The notes: generated from the letters alone by a model not told the origin. Shown: positions 24,276-35,113, counted from the stretch's first letter. The stretch is 64,000 nt of DNA from Amycolatopsis echigonensis (GCF_014174495.1 NZ_JACJHR010000002.1:1-64000), one strand, 5' to 3'. Made by a program: numbers and translations.

Positions 24276-25649
24276 GTGACCCAAGCACCGCAGACACAGC
24301 GCCGCACGCTCACCGGCTGGGGCCGCACCGCCGGGACCGTCGCCGACGTGCTGAGCACCCGCGACGTCGACGCGATCGCTCGCGCCGTCGCCTCCGCAGG
24401 CCCGCGCGGGGTCATCGCTCGCGGCCTCGGCCGGTCGTACGGCGACCCGGCGCAGAACGCGGGCGGCCTGGTCGTCGACATGACCGTGCTCGACCGTATC
24501 CACTCGATCGACCCGGACTCCGGCCTCGTCGACCTCGACGCCGGCGTCAGCCTCGACAAGCTGATGCGCGAGGCGCTGCCGTACGGCCTGTGGGTCCCGG
24601 TCCTCCCGGGCACCCGCCAGGTGACGATCGGCGGCGCGATCGCCAACGACATCCACGGCAAGAACCACCACTCGGCGGGCAGCTTCGGCAACCACGTCGT
24701 GTCGATGGACCTGCTCACCGCCGACGGTTCCGTGCGCACGCTCACCCCGGAGGGCCCGGATTCGGAGCTCTTCTGGGCGACCGTGGCCGGAATCGGACTT
24801 ACCGGGATCATCGTCCGCGCGACGATCCGGATGAAGAAGACGGAAACGGCGTACTTCTACGTGGACGCCGACCGCACCTCGAACCTCGACGAGACCCTCG
24901 GCCTCTTCACCGATGGTTCGGACCTCAACTACGACTACTCGATGTCGGTGCCGGACCTGATCTCGTCCGACAGCCGTCTCGGCCGCGCCACGTTCTCGCG
25001 CGGTTCGCTCGCGAAGCTCGACCAGCTGCCCCCGAAGCTGCGCAGCAACCCGTTGAAGTTCGACGCGCCGCAGCTCCTGACGCTGCCGGACGTGTTCCCG
25101 AACGGGCTCGGCAACAAGCTCACCTTCGGCTTGATCAACGAGCTGTGGCAGAAGACGGTGCCCAAGAAGGGCGCGCGCGGCAAGATCCAGAACCTCACGC
25201 AGTTCTATCACCCCCTCGACATGCTGAGCGAGTGGAACCGCGCGTACGGCAGCAAGGGCTTCCTGCAGTACCAGTTCTCCGTGCCGTTCGGCGCGGAAGA
25301 CCAGCTCAAGACCATCTGCCGGGCCATCTCGCGGTCCGGGCACTACTCGTTCCTGAACGTGTTCAAGCGCATGGGCGATGCGAACCCGGCTCCGATGTCC
25401 TGGCCCGCGCCGGGCTGGATGCTGAGTGTCGATTTCCCGATCAAGAACGGGCTCAGCCGGTTCTGCGAGGAAATGGACGAGATGGTCCTGGACGCGAACG
25501 GCCGCCTCTACACCGCGAAGGACTCGCGCACCTCGCCCGAGACGTTCGCGAAGATGTACCCGCGGCTGGAGGAGTGGCGCAAGGTGCGCGCTTCCGTTGA
25601 CCCCGAAGGCGTTTTCGCCTCTGACATGAGCCGGAGGCTCGCACTGTGA
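24276..25649 (+). CDS. dprE1: Decaprenylphosphoryl-beta-D-ribose 2'-oxidase DprE1
   Basis: A 457-residue FAD enzyme that oxidises decaprenylphosphoryl-ribose to the 2'-keto form in decaprenyl-phosphoarabinose synthesis. The FAD-binding half shows [16 protein letters not shown] and [22 protein letters not shown]; the substrate half contains LYTAKDSRT with the active-site lysine. In M. tuberculosis the residue before VDFPIK is Cys387, the covalent target of benzothiazinones. Here the sequence is [13 protein letters not shown], with Ser384 encoded by AGT at 25425-25427. The GTG at 24276 is preferred by comparison with the 461-residue homologue; 24249 and 24258 are in-frame alternatives. It overlaps dprE2 by 4 nt. 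Confidence 0.95.
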   Translation: MTQAPQTQRRTLTGWGRTAGTVADVLSTRDVDAIARAVASAGPRGVIARGLGRSYGDPAQNAGGLVVDMTVLDRIHSIDPDSGLVDLDAGVSLDKLMREALPYGLWVPVLPGTRQVTIGGAIANDIHGKNHHSAGSFGNHVVSMDLLTADGSVRTLTPEGPDSELFWATVAGIGLTGIIVRATIRMKKTETAYFYVDADRTSNLDETLGLFTDGSDLNYDYSMSVPDLISSDSRLGRATFSRGSLAKLDQLPPKLRSNPLKFDAPQLLTLPDVFPNGLGNKLTFGLINELWQKTVPKKGARGKIQNLTQFYHPLDMLSEWNRAYGSKGFLQYQFSVPFGAEDQLKTICRAISRSGHYSFLNVFKRMGDANPAPMSWPAPGWMLSVDFPIKNGLSRFCEEMDEMVLDANGRLYTAKDSRTSPETFAKMYPRLEEWRKVRASVDPEGVFASDMSRRLAL

Positions 25650-26401
25650 TCGACGCGGTCGGTAACCCCCAGTCCCTGCTGCTGCTCGGCGGCACGTCCG
25701 ACATCGCGCTGGCGATCGCGGAGAAGTACCTCGCGGAGAAGCCGCTGCGGGTCGTGCTGGCCGCTCGTCCTTCGCCGCGGCTGGAGGAAGCCGCGCAGCG
25801 CCTGAAGGATCGCGGAGCCGAAGTGTCCACTGTGGCTTTTGACGCCAAGGACCTCGCCTCCCACCCGAAGGTGCTGGACGAGGCGTTCGCCGGCGGCGAC
25901 ATCGACGTCACGGTGGTCGCGTTCGGCCTGCTCGGCGAGGCCGAGGAGCTGTGGCAGGACCACGCCAAGGCCGTTGAGCTGGCGACGGTCAACTACACCG
26001 CCGCGGTGTCGGTCGGCGTGGCGCTGTCGGAGAAGCTGAAGACCCAGGGCCACGGCAAGGTCATCGCGCTGTCGTCGGTCGCGGGCGAGCGGGTCCGCCG
26101 GTCGAACTTCGTGTACGGCTCGAGCAAGGCCGGTTTCGACGGCTTCTACCTCGGTCTCGGCGAGGCGCTCGCGCCGCACGGCGTGCAGGTGACCGTCGTC
26201 CGTTCGGGGCAGGTCAAGACCAAGATGACCGCCGGGATGAAGGACGCTCCGCTGACCCGGACCGCCGAGCAGGTCGCCGACGTCGCGGTCGAGGCCGCTC
26301 GCAAGGGCAAGGACCTCGTGTGGTCGCCGTCGGAGTTCCGGCTGGTGATGTCGATCCTGCGGCACGTGCCGCGGCCGATCTTCCGCAAGCTGCCGGTCTG
26401 A
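25646..26401 (+). CDS. dprE2: Decaprenylphosphoryl-2-keto-ribose reductase DprE2
   Basis: A 251-residue short-chain dehydrogenase that reduces the DprE1 product with NADH to decaprenyl-phosphoarabinose. It has the cofactor motif [14 protein letters not shown], the SSVAG serine and the Y-x-x-x-K pair in [10 protein letters not shown]. The GTG start overlaps the dprE1 stop (GTGA), so both enzymes are made together. The end is followed by a hairpin, and no aftA follows as it does in mycobacteria. Confidence 0.95.
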   Translation: MIDAVGNPQSLLLLGGTSDIALAIAEKYLAEKPLRVVLAARPSPRLEEAAQRLKDRGAEVSTVAFDAKDLASHPKVLDEAFAGGDIDVTVVAFGLLGEAEELWQDHAKAVELATVNYTAAVSVGVALSEKLKTQGHGKVIALSSVAGERVRRSNFVYGSSKAGFDGFYLGLGEALAPHGVQVTVVRSGQVKTKMTAGMKDAPLTRTAEQVADVAVEAARKGKDLVWSPSEFRLVMSILRHVPRPIFRKLPV

Positions 26402-26409
26402 CGGTCTCT

Positions 26410-26445
26410 CAGCCGGGCATCCACCGTTCGGTGGATGCCGGGCTG
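26410..26445 (+). terminator. Terminator of dprE1-dprE2
   Basis: CAGCCGGGCATCCACC (26410-26425) pairs with GGTGGATGCCGGGCTG (26430-26445) with a single mismatch and a 4-nt loop, 8 nt after the dprE2 stop. Confidence 0.8.
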
Positions 26446-26493
26446 ACCGGCTCGACGATGCCCTGAGGCGCCCAGCGCGCCGAAACTCGGGGC

Positions 26494-27126
26494 ATGGGGA
26501 ACGAATTCCGCTCGTCGCTGGCCGCGCTGCTGCTCGATCTCGCCGCGCCGGTCGGCGGCTACTACCTGCTCCGCGCCTTCGACGTCCCGCCGGTGTGGGC
26601 GCTCTTGCTGAGTGGCCTGCCGCCCGCGCTGCGCGTGCTGTACACGCTGGTCACCCGGCGTCGCGTGGACGGGATCGGCCTGCTCGTCCTGATGTTCCTG
26701 GCCGTCGGTTTGGCCACCACCCTGATGACCGGCGACGCCCGGCTGATGCTGGTTCGCGGCGCCTGGTTCAGCACGCTGGCCGGCGTCTGGCTCCTCGCGA
26801 GCCTGGTCATCGGCCAGTATCCGACGACCTACCAGGCAGCCCGCGCGCTGCTCCCCGGCCGCGGCTCCCGGCTGGACTCTGCCTGGGAGGAGCGGCCGTC
26901 GTTCCGCCGGGCGTGGCGGACGCTGACCGTGGTGTGGGGCATCGGCAGCCTGATCCACAGTGGACTGAGCATCGGAATGGCCTACACGCTGCCGGTCGAC
27001 GACGTTCCCGCGCTCGACGCCGGGTTGTCGATCGCGTTCTTCGTCGGACTGCAGGTGGTCACCCAGATCCTGCTGCTCCGGGAGGGCACGCTGCGCCAGG
27101 TCATGCGCCCGTCCACAGTGGACTAA
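26494..27126 (+). CDS. VC0807-type multi-pass membrane protein
   Basis: A 210-residue membrane protein of the VC0807 type, with about five to six hydrophobic segments (residues about 10-25, 35-52, 60-76, 86-104, 145-165 and 172-193). The conserved GQYPTTYQAARALLPGRGSRLDSAW loop is in the middle. The function of the family is unknown. It occupies the place after dprE2 where mycobacteria have aftA, but it shows no resemblance to a GT-C arabinosyltransferase. It overlaps the convergent XRE gene by 4 nt. Confidence 0.72.
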   Translation: MGNEFRSSLAALLLDLAAPVGGYYLLRAFDVPPVWALLLSGLPPALRVLYTLVTRRRVDGIGLLVLMFLAVGLATTLMTGDARLMLVRGAWFSTLAGVWLLASLVIGQYPTTYQAARALLPGRGSRLDSAWEERPSFRRAWRTLTVVWGIGSLIHSGLSIGMAYTLPVDDVPALDAGLSIAFFVGLQVVTQILLLREGTLRQVMRPSTVD

Positions 27127-27368
27127 TCGCCGGACGGCGGCCGCAGCCCGTCCACCAGCCGGGCCGGATTCACGCCGAGACCGTCGGCGAATTTGAGCAG
27201 GTTGTGCAGATTGATGTTGCGCAGCCCGCGTTCGACCTGGCTCACGAACGTCCAGTGCACCCCGGCCAGTTCGGCGAGCTGTTCCTGGCTCAGCCCCGCG
27301 TCGTTGCGGAATTCGCGCACGCGCTCGCCAATAGTGCGCGTCGCAGCGGAGAGCGGGGGCTTGGCCAT
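27123..27368 (-). CDS. XRE family helix-turn-helix regulator
   Basis: An 81-residue protein that is almost only a Cro/C1-type helix-turn-helix: IGERVREFRNDAGLSQEQLAELAGVHWTFVSQVERGLRNINL, followed by a short LLKFADGLGVNPARL helix. It should bind DNA as a dimer and is divergent from an espG-like gene across an AT-rich 208-nt region with palindromes, which is its most likely operator region. Confidence 0.88.
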   Translation of the reverse strand: MAKPPLSAATRTIGERVREFRNDAGLSQEQLAELAGVHWTFVSQVERGLRNINLHNLLKFADGLGVNPARLVDGLRPPSGD

Positions 27369-27576
27369 CGTCGGTAATCACACACGTCTACCGCCGCCAA
27401 GACCAGAGAAGAAATAATCAGAACATTGGTGTCTATAGCGTATACGTCTTGCCGGTAGCAGCTTTTCCGATAACCGCTACCTGTTCTCAATTGCAGACAC
27501 CAACACCACGCGGGTGATCAATCGGCTACCGTGCTCACGGCAGCCGATTGCGAAAGCCAGGGCCGAGGGGGCGCAG
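27369..27576. promoter_or_regulatory. AT-rich divergent regulatory region with inverted repeats
   Basis: This region is clearly AT-richer than its surroundings. It holds an 8-bp palindrome CGTATACG (27439-27446), an inverted repeat TTGGTGTCT (27426-27434) / AGACACCAA (27495-27503), and a GGTAGC / GCTACC pair (27454-27459 / 27476-27481). It separates the XRE gene and the espG-like gene and is a good candidate for operator sites of the XRE protein. Confidence 0.5.
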
Positions 27577-28296
27577 GTGCGAGAGGACGTCGATCAGGCG
27601 GTGATCCTGCCGGTCGAAGCACTTTCCGCGGTCTGGGACATGCTCGACCTCGGCGAACAGCACCCGATGCTGCGCGCGAAACGAGTCTGGGTCAAAACCG
27701 GGGCACAGCGCGAACTTCACGCCGCCACCATCAATCTCCTCGCTCAACTCGGCCTCGCGGACCACGACGCGCCGTCCGCGCATTTGCGCAGCACCCTGCA
27801 AGTGCTCGCCGACGCCGAACGCGAGTATTTCGCCTGGTCGGCCATGCGAGGCGGAATCCAGCGGACCGTCATTGTCGCGCAACGAGAACAAGCCGCGATT
27901 CTGGTATCCGCCCAGGACGGCTTGGTCGAAATACAGCCAGCCGCACCGACCCGGCTGGCCACGACGCTTTTCGACACACTTCCGCAAATCCCCGGCGCAC
28001 CGGTGCGCTCGGTCTCGGTCACGTCCGCTTCCGACGCGGCCCCGGACCCGTTCGACGAGACCAACAGCCACGAATACCTCGCCTCGACGCTGAACCAGCC
28101 CGCCGACGCCACCCATCACCTCTACGTCGCGCGACGCGCGAACGGCAGGCACCTCACCGGCGGTCCCGTCCTCGCCGCCGATGTGAAATCAGGCCGGATC
28201 CTCACCTACCCGACGACCGACGGGCGGACCGAACTCATCTCCGGCACCCCGCGGGCGATCGTGAAGGTTTTGAACGACACCTTCGCCGCCCTTTAG
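27577..28296 (+). CDS. Second EspG family ESX secretion chaperone
   Basis: A 239-residue EspG family protein, related to the one at 19493-20260 but more divergent. It starts at GTG 27577 with VREDVDQAVILPVEALSAVWDML and shows the central strand IVAQREQAAILVSAQDGLVEIQP and a C-terminal ISGTPRAIVKVLNDTFAAL helix. Here it is alone, without PPE-like or small partner genes, and paired with a divergent XRE regulator. This is a common actinobacterial arrangement whose role is not established. It overlaps the convergent MerR gene by 4 nt. Confidence 0.78.
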   Translation: MREDVDQAVILPVEALSAVWDMLDLGEQHPMLRAKRVWVKTGAQRELHAATINLLAQLGLADHDAPSAHLRSTLQVLADAEREYFAWSAMRGGIQRTVIVAQREQAAILVSAQDGLVEIQPAAPTRLATTLFDTLPQIPGAPVRSVSVTSASDAAPDPFDETNSHEYLASTLNQPADATHHLYVARRANGRHLTGGPVLAADVKSGRILTYPTTDGRTELISGTPRAIVKVLNDTFAAL

Positions 28297-28661
28297 CCCA
28301 GCACGACCGGGCAATGCGGATTCGGCGTCTCCGCCAATTCGATCATCTCTTCCAGCCGCTCCCGAGTGCGTTCGAGACCGGAGATGTACTCGTCGAGCCG
28401 GGCTTTCTCCTCGCGCAGCCGAACGCGCGACTCGGGCGTGCTGACGCCCGACTGCAGGCACGGCATCAGCTCGCGGATGGTCGCGCTCGACAGTCCGGCC
28501 GCGTAAAGCTGCTGGATCAGCCCCACCCACGACACCGCGTCCTCGCCGTACCGGCGCTGCCCGCCGGACGTGCGCGTCGACTCGATCAGCCCTTGCTGCT
28601 CGTAGTACCGCAGCGAACGCACGCTGACGCCGGCGCGCTCCGCCACCTCGCCGATCCGCAT
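28293..28661 (-). CDS. MerR family transcriptional regulator
   Basis: A 122-residue MerR-type activator or repressor. It has the winged helix MRIGEVAERAGVSVRSLRYYEQQGLI, the RTSGGQRRYGEDAV wing and a C-terminal coiled coil (RLREEKARLDEYISGLERTRERLEEM). The C-terminal cysteine of PNPHCPVVLG and Cys in ELMPCLQSG are the only cysteines, too few to define a metal or redox sensor. It is divergent from a short-chain dehydrogenase with a dyad between them, the classical layout for a regulator and its target. ATG 28661 starts the conserved domain. Confidence 0.9.
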   Translation of the reverse strand: MRIGEVAERAGVSVRSLRYYEQQGLIESTRTSGGQRRYGEDAVSWVGLIQQLYAAGLSSATIRELMPCLQSGVSTPESRVRLREEKARLDEYISGLERTRERLEEMIELAETPNPHCPVVLG

Positions 28662-28699
28662 CCGAGCCCTCCGCAGTGATCCGCACGACAAACACGAGA

Positions 28700-28717
28700 A
28701 CCTGACACCGACGTCAG
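28700..28717. promoter_or_regulatory. Dyad operator between merR and SDR genes
   Basis: CCTGAC (28700-28705) and GTCAGG (28712-28717) form an 18-bp interrupted palindrome. It overlaps a possible -35 box CTGACA (28701-28706), with GATAGC (28724-28729) as a -10-like box 17 nt downstream, pointing toward the SDR gene. This fits MerR-type binding in a promoter spacer. Confidence 0.5.
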
Positions 28718-28768
28718 GATCCACGATAGCCGTTGTCCCCTTCCGACGGTTTTCCCAGGAGAATCCTC

Positions 28769-29461
28769 ATGCAGATCGCAGGCTCAACCGCGCTGGTCAC
28801 CGGTGCCGGACGCGGGCTCGGCAGCCACTTCGTCCGCGCCCTCCTGGACCGCGGAGCGGCGAAGGTCTACGCGACCGCTCGCCGTCCGGTCGACCTCGAC
28901 GGTGCCGTGTCCCTGCCGCTGGACGTCACCGATCCCGACTCGATCGCGGCTGCCGCGGCCGCCGCCCCGGACGTCACCCTGCTGATCAACAACGCCGGGA
29001 TCGCCTCCTTCACCGACCTGGTGACCGGCGACCTGGCCACGATTCGGCGAGAAATGGAAACCAATTTCTTCGGCCCGCTTCAGGTAATCCAGGCATTCGC
29101 GCCAGGATTGAAGAATGGCGCGATTCTGAACGTTCTCTCCGCCTTGTCCTGGGCGACCTACCCGGGGTCCGCGGGATACGCCGCGTCGAAATCGGCGGCG
29201 TGGAGCCTGACCAACTCGGTGCGGCTGGAGCTTCTGGCGCAGCGCACGCTGGTGAGCGGCCTGGTCATGGCCAGCACCGACACCGACATGATGGCGGGCT
29301 TCGACATCCCGAAGAACGACCCGGCCGAGGTCGTCCGTACCGCGTTGGACGGCCTGGAAGCCGGCGAAATCGAGATCATCGCGGATGCGGACAGCGCGAC
29401 GGCGAAAGCCGGGCTGTCCGAGCATCCGACGGTGCTGTACCCGATGCTGCTAGGCGACTGA
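28769..29461 (+). CDS. Short-chain dehydrogenase/reductase
   Basis: A 230-residue classical SDR, cytoplasmic, with cofactor motif LVTGAGRGLGSHF, LLINNAGIASF and the catalytic Y-x-x-x-K in GYAASKSAAW; the serine precedes it in VLSALSW. The ATG at 28769 has an AGGAGA ribosome site. The substrate is unknown. It is probably controlled by the divergent MerR protein, so it may handle an aldehyde or ketone that acts as the inducer. Confidence 0.9.
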   Translation: MQIAGSTALVTGAGRGLGSHFVRALLDRGAAKVYATARRPVDLDGAVSLPLDVTDPDSIAAAAAAAPDVTLLINNAGIASFTDLVTGDLATIRREMETNFFGPLQVIQAFAPGLKNGAILNVLSALSWATYPGSAGYAASKSAAWSLTNSVRLELLAQRTLVSGLVMASTDTDMMAGFDIPKNDPAEVVRTALDGLEAGEIEIIADADSATAKAGLSEHPTVLYPMLLGD

Positions 29462-29502
29462 GGCTCACCAGGCAGGGATTCCGCGCGAAAGGGGTAATCC
29501 GC

Positions 29503-30126
29503 TCAGCTGCCGGTGCCATTCCCGTTGCCGAAGCCGGGCCCGTTGTTCTGGTTGCCGCCGTTCTGGCCGTCCGTAACGCGGTGGCGCTGACCAGGGCCTC
29601 CGTTGAAGCGGTGACCGCCTTGGTGCTGGCTCATGCCCGGACGGCCGGAGTGGTGCGTCGTCGCGGCCATGACGCCGCCGACGATGCCTCCTCCGACGAC
29701 CAAGCCCAGGACGCCGACCGCGACCAGCTGCGTTGCCCGGTGGGCAACGAACCGGCGGAAGCCGCTCTGCCTCGGCGGCGGCAGCGGCATGCCCCACGGG
29801 TCTGCTTGAGCGAAGTGGGCGGGCTGAGTCGGCTGCTGAGCGGCCTGCTGGCCCGGGTGAGTCGCCTGCTCCGCGGACGGTGCGGGGTGGTCCGCCGATC
29901 CGGCGGGAGGGACGGACTCACCCGGCTGGCCTGCCCGTCCCTCGGACGGCGCGGGCTGGCCCAGTTCGCTGGTCCGCTCGGCAGGCGGCACCGCCTGAGC
30001 GGCGTCCTCGGATCGGCCCGGCTGGCCAGCCGGCCCCTCGCCGGAAGCGTCACCGACCTGGCCGAACTGCTCAGTCGGCTCCTGCCCGGCAGGCTCGCCG
30101 GGCGAGGGGTTCTTGTCGTCGTTCAT
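29503..30126 (-). CDS. Pro/Gln-rich single-pass membrane protein
   Basis: A 207-residue protein with a cytoplasmic, proline-, glutamine- and glutamate-rich N-terminal 120 residues, one membrane helix (about residues 135-155, LVAVGVLGLVVGGGIVGGVMAA) and a short external tail rich in His, Gly and Asn (GNQNNGPGFGNGNGTGS). The composition is low-complexity and no domain is recognised. Such proteins are common in Pseudonocardiaceae and of unknown role. It lies downstream of the ubiA operon, separated by a hairpin. Confidence 0.65.
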   Translation of the reverse strand: MNDDKNPSPGEPAGQEPTEQFGQVGDASGEGPAGQPGRSEDAAQAVPPAERTSELGQPAPSEGRAGQPGESVPPAGSADHPAPSAEQATHPGQQAAQQPTQPAHFAQADPWGMPLPPPRQSGFRRFVAHRATQLVAVGVLGLVVGGGIVGGVMAATTHHSGRPGMSQHQGGHRFNGGPGQRHRVTDGQNGGNQNNGPGFGNGNGTGS

Positions 30127-30147
30127 CGTCGGTCCTCCGGGCTGTGC

Positions 30148-30178
30148 GGGTGGGAGACGGGGGTACCGGCTCCCACCC
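30148..30178 (-). terminator. Hairpin after ubiA
   Basis: GGGTGGGAG (30148-30156) pairs perfectly with CTCCCACCC (30170-30178) across a 13-nt loop, between the ubiA stop and the proline-rich gene on the same strand. It is probably the terminator of the glf-PAP2-ubiA operon; no U-tract is present. Confidence 0.5.
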
Positions 30179-30239
30179 CGAGGGTGACCGTCGATGCTGT
30201 GGAGAAGCTGAATCCCAGCTGTTTAAATCCGCGCGCCGT

Positions 30240-31276
30240 TCACAGGTAGAACGACAGGAACAGGGTCACGACCCAGGTCGCGCCGAGCACCTGCAGCACG
30301 CGGTCCTTCAAGGCGATCTCGTCGGGCGCGCCCGCGTTGCCGCCGTCCACGTCGACCGCGTAGCGGAGCACCGCGATCACGAACGGGACCATCGACACGA
30401 CCGCCCACACCGAGTTGTGCTCGGCCTGCCGGATCTCGAACGCCCACAGGCAGTAGGACATGATCAGGATCGCCGCGGACGTCGCCCACACGAAGCGCAG
30501 GTAGCTCGCCGAGTACTTCTTCAGCGAGGACCGGATCTTCGCCCCGGTGCGTTCGAACAGCATGATCTCCGCGTACCGCTTGCCCGCCACCATGAACAGC
30601 GAGCCGAACGCCGTGACCAGCAGGAACCACTGCGACATCGCGATGCCGCCCGCGACGCCGCCGGCGACCGAGCGCATCAGGAAGCCCGAGCCGACGATCG
30701 CCAGGTCCACCACCGGCTGGTGCTTCAGGCCGAAGCAGTAGCCGAGCTGCACGGCTTCGTAGACCGCCAGCACGATCGCCAGCCGCCAGTCCGCCGCGAA
30801 CGACACGGCGAGCCCGGCCAGGAAGAACACCACGGCTGACGCGTAGGCCACCGGGACCGGGACGATGCCCGCCGCGATCGGGCGGTTGCGCTTCGTCGGG
30901 TGGGCCCGGTCGGCCTCGACGTCGACCGCGTCGTTGATCAGGTAGACCGACGAGGCGGTGAGCGAGAACGCCACGAACGCGATCAGCGCGTCGAGGACCA
31001 GCTCGGTCCGGTTCGTCGCCTTCGAGAACGCGAAGAACGGCGCCGCGAAAACGAGGACGTTCTTCACCCACTGCTTCGGGCGCGCGGTTTTGATCACCCC
31101 GAGCACCAGGCCCACCGGGCTCGTGCCGGAGGCCGGGGCCGGCGCGGGGGTCGGGGTCGGGGTTTCGGCCTTCTCGGTCTCCTCGGACACGTCGGTCTTT
31201 TCGGCAGCCGGCTCCGTCGCTTCCGCGGATTCGGCCGTACCGGACGCGTTTTCGGTTCGCTCGTCGGTCGTTTCGC

Positions 31277-31280
<4 letters not shown>
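30240..31280 (-). CDS. ubiA: Decaprenyl-phosphate phosphoribosyltransferase UbiA (Rv3806c-like)
   Basis: A 346-residue UbiA-superfamily prenyl transferase that joins decaprenyl phosphate and phosphoribosyl pyrophosphate, the first committed step to decaprenyl-phosphoarabinose. A 55-residue Glu/Pro/Thr-rich cytoplasmic N-terminus precedes about nine membrane segments. The metal-binding motif is NDAVDVEADRAHPTKRNRP, and the second aspartate-rich region is YCFGLKHQPVVDLAIV. The ATG overlaps the PAP2 phosphatase stop (ATGA). The gene order glf-PAP2-ubiA equals Rv3809c-Rv3807c-Rv3806c, with glfT2 missing between. Confidence 0.93.
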
Positions 31281-33017
<1,737 letters not shown>

Positions 33018-33100
33018 TCAGGGTACGCAGTCGCGCGACCGCCTCCCGAACCGACCTCGGCATCCCGCCGGGTTTTACCCGCACTACACAAGTGAGAAGC

Positions 33101-35113
33101 ATGCCTGCACCAGACACCTTCTGGACTTATTTCGGCGCGGTCGCCACTTATCTGGCCGTGCTGGTGGTCCCGGGCGGCATCGTCGGGAGGGCCGCGGGAT
33201 TGCGCGGCTGGGCCCTCGCCGGACTGGCGCCGTTGCTCAGCTATGCGGTCACCGGATTGGGCGGACCGTGGCTGGCGGCCGTCGGCCTTCCGTACAACGT
33301 CTTGACCGCCGCGGTCTGCACTGTGCTGCTGGCGGGGGTCGCGTGGGGCGTCCGCAGGCTCTGCCTCGTGCGCGGCTGGATCAACCCCGGCGCGGAGGAG
33401 CCCCCGGTCGTCTGGAGCACGCGCGCGCACTGGTCGGTCGCCGCGTGCGTCGTGGTGGCGACGGCGCTGTCGATCGCCGTGGTGCTGTCCGCGCGCGGCG
33501 GGACGACCGCGGTCTTCCAGCGCTGGGACACCGTCTACCACGCGAACGGCGTCCGCTACATCGCCGACACCGGCGACGGCTCGCTCATCGGCATGAGCAA
33601 GATCAACTGGTACCCGGACGGCTCGTTCTACCCGAACGGCTACCACCTGGTCGCCGCGCTGGTGTACCAGATCTCCGGGACGAGCATCCCGGTCACGCTG
33701 AACGCGGTCACCATGCCGGTCGCGGGCATCTTCGCGCTGTCGATGGTCGCCGTGGTCCGCCAGATGGGCGGCCGAGCGGTCTTCGCGGGCTGCGCGGCTC
33801 TCATCGCCTCCGCGGCCACCACGGGCGCGTACGAGTCGGTGTCGAGCGGCCTGCTGCCGTACGCGCTGGGCGTCGTCCTGACACCGCTCATGGTGGTCTC
33901 GCTGCAGCGCTTCCTCGTACGCCCAGGCGTCGACACCGGTCTGGTGCTCGCGCTCACTGTCGACGGCTTGCTAGTGGCGCATTCGAGCGCGCTGTTCGGC
34001 GGCACGCTCTTCGCGGCTCCGCTGGTACTGCAGCGCTGGTACCGGTCGCTTCGCGGGCTTCGAGTGGACGGTGTGCCCGAAGGCCGCGGCGGGCTGCGCG
34101 TGATCGGCGGCGACATCGTGCGCACGGTGCCGGTCATGGTGCTCGGGCTCGGGCTCGCCGCGCTGCAGATCCTGGGCGCGATCGGCTTCACCAACGGCGC
34201 GTACCCGTATCAGCCGTGGAATTCGGACCTGCCGGTCATGTCGGCGCTGAACATGCTCGCCACCTTCCAGCAGGTGCTGCACAAACCGCAGCTATGGCTC
34301 ACCGTGCTGCTCGTGGTCGGCGTGCTGAGCTTCCGCACGCTCGGCCGGATGCGCTGGCTGATCGTGTCCGCGATCGGGCTGTCCGGAATGTTCGTGCTGG
34401 TCACGTCCTACGGCGCCTCGCCGCTGGTGATCTCGCTGTCGCGGCCGTGGTGGAACGACCGGTTCCGGCTGATGGCGCTGGCCGCGATCCCGCTGTGCCT
34501 GCTCGCCGGGCACGGCATGGCGGAACTGCAGCGCTGGATCGCGCAGCTGATCCGCTCGGTCAGCTGGGCGAAGGCGCGGCCGAAGGTCGTGTCCAGGCTC
34601 GGGATCTCCGCGGCGGCGGTCGTCGTGGCCGTGACCGCGGTGCTGACCGGCGGGTTCTACCGCACCGCGAACGCCACCGCGGTGTCGTTCCTGTACTACA
34701 ACGGCCCGGAGGGCGAGGTCACGCCGCCGGTCAGCCCGGACGAGATCGCGGCCATGGACTTCCTCGGCCGGATGGGCATCCCGGCGGACGAGAAGGTGCT
34801 GAACGACCGGCTGGACGGCACCGCGTGGATGTACGCGCTGACCGGCGTGCACCCGGTGGCTGGCCACTACGACGGCGGCGGCCCGATCTCGCCCGACGCG
34901 ACGTACCTGGCGCTGCATTTCCGCGACTACGACCTCGACGTCCGCGTGCGCGAAGCGGTGCGGCGACTGAATGTGCACCACGTGCTGGTCGGCAGCGGTT
35001 CGATCGCCAGAGGCGCGCAGATCGCCCCCGGGCTGCGGAACCTCATGGGCAGCGATTTCCTGCGGCTGGTCTACCGCAATCCCGGCGCGCAGATCTACAC
35101 GATCATCAAGTGA
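33101..35113 (+). CDS. DUF6541 GT-C membrane glycosyltransferase (Rv3779-like), copy 1
   Basis: A 670-residue polytopic membrane protein of the DUF6541 type, resembling M. tuberculosis Rv3779, which is linked to adding galactosamine to arabinogalactan from a polyprenyl donor. About 12-13 membrane segments are followed by a C-terminal soluble part of about 140 residues. GT-C features include FQRWDTVYHANGVRYIADTGDGS in the first outer loop (acidic WDTxYH, where other GT-C enzymes have DD/DE) and SRPWWNDRFRLMAL. A GTG at 33092 is an alternative start. A second copy lies at 39440-41356. Which sugar each adds cannot be told. Confidence 0.8.
   Translation: MPAPDTFWTYFGAVATYLAVLVVPGGIVGRAAGLRGWALAGLAPLLSYAVTGLGGPWLAAVGLPYNVLTAAVCTVLLAGVAWGVRRLCLVRGWINPGAEEPPVVWSTRAHWSVAACVVVATALSIAVVLSARGGTTAVFQRWDTVYHANGVRYIADTGDGSLIGMSKINWYPDGSFYPNGYHLVAALVYQISGTSIPVTLNAVTMPVAGIFALSMVAVVRQMGGRAVFAGCAALIASAATTGAYESVSSGLLPYALGVVLTPLMVVSLQRFLVRPGVDTGLVLALTVDGLLVAHSSALFGGTLFAAPLVLQRWYRSLRGLRVDGVPEGRGGLRVIGGDIVRTVPVMVLGLGLAALQILGAIGFTNGAYPYQPWNSDLPVMSALNMLATFQQVLHKPQLWLTVLLVVGVLSFRTLGRMRWLIVSAIGLSGMFVLVTSYGASPLVISLSRPWWNDRFRLMALAAIPLCLLAGHGMAELQRWIAQLIRSVSWAKARPKVVSRLGISAAAVVVAVTAVLTGGFYRTANATAVSFLYYNGPEGEVTPPVSPDEIAAMDFLGRMGIPADEKVLNDRLDGTAWMYALTGVHPVAGHYDGGGPISPDATYLALHFRDYDLDVRVREAVRRLNVHHVLVGSGSIARGAQIAPGLRNLMGSDFLRLVYRNPGAQIYTIIK

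Noticed and set aside
26494-27126. VC0807-type membrane protein as a shortened AftA
   Set aside because: It has 210 residues, no GT-C acidic loop motif and a different conserved pattern, so position alone does not support that.
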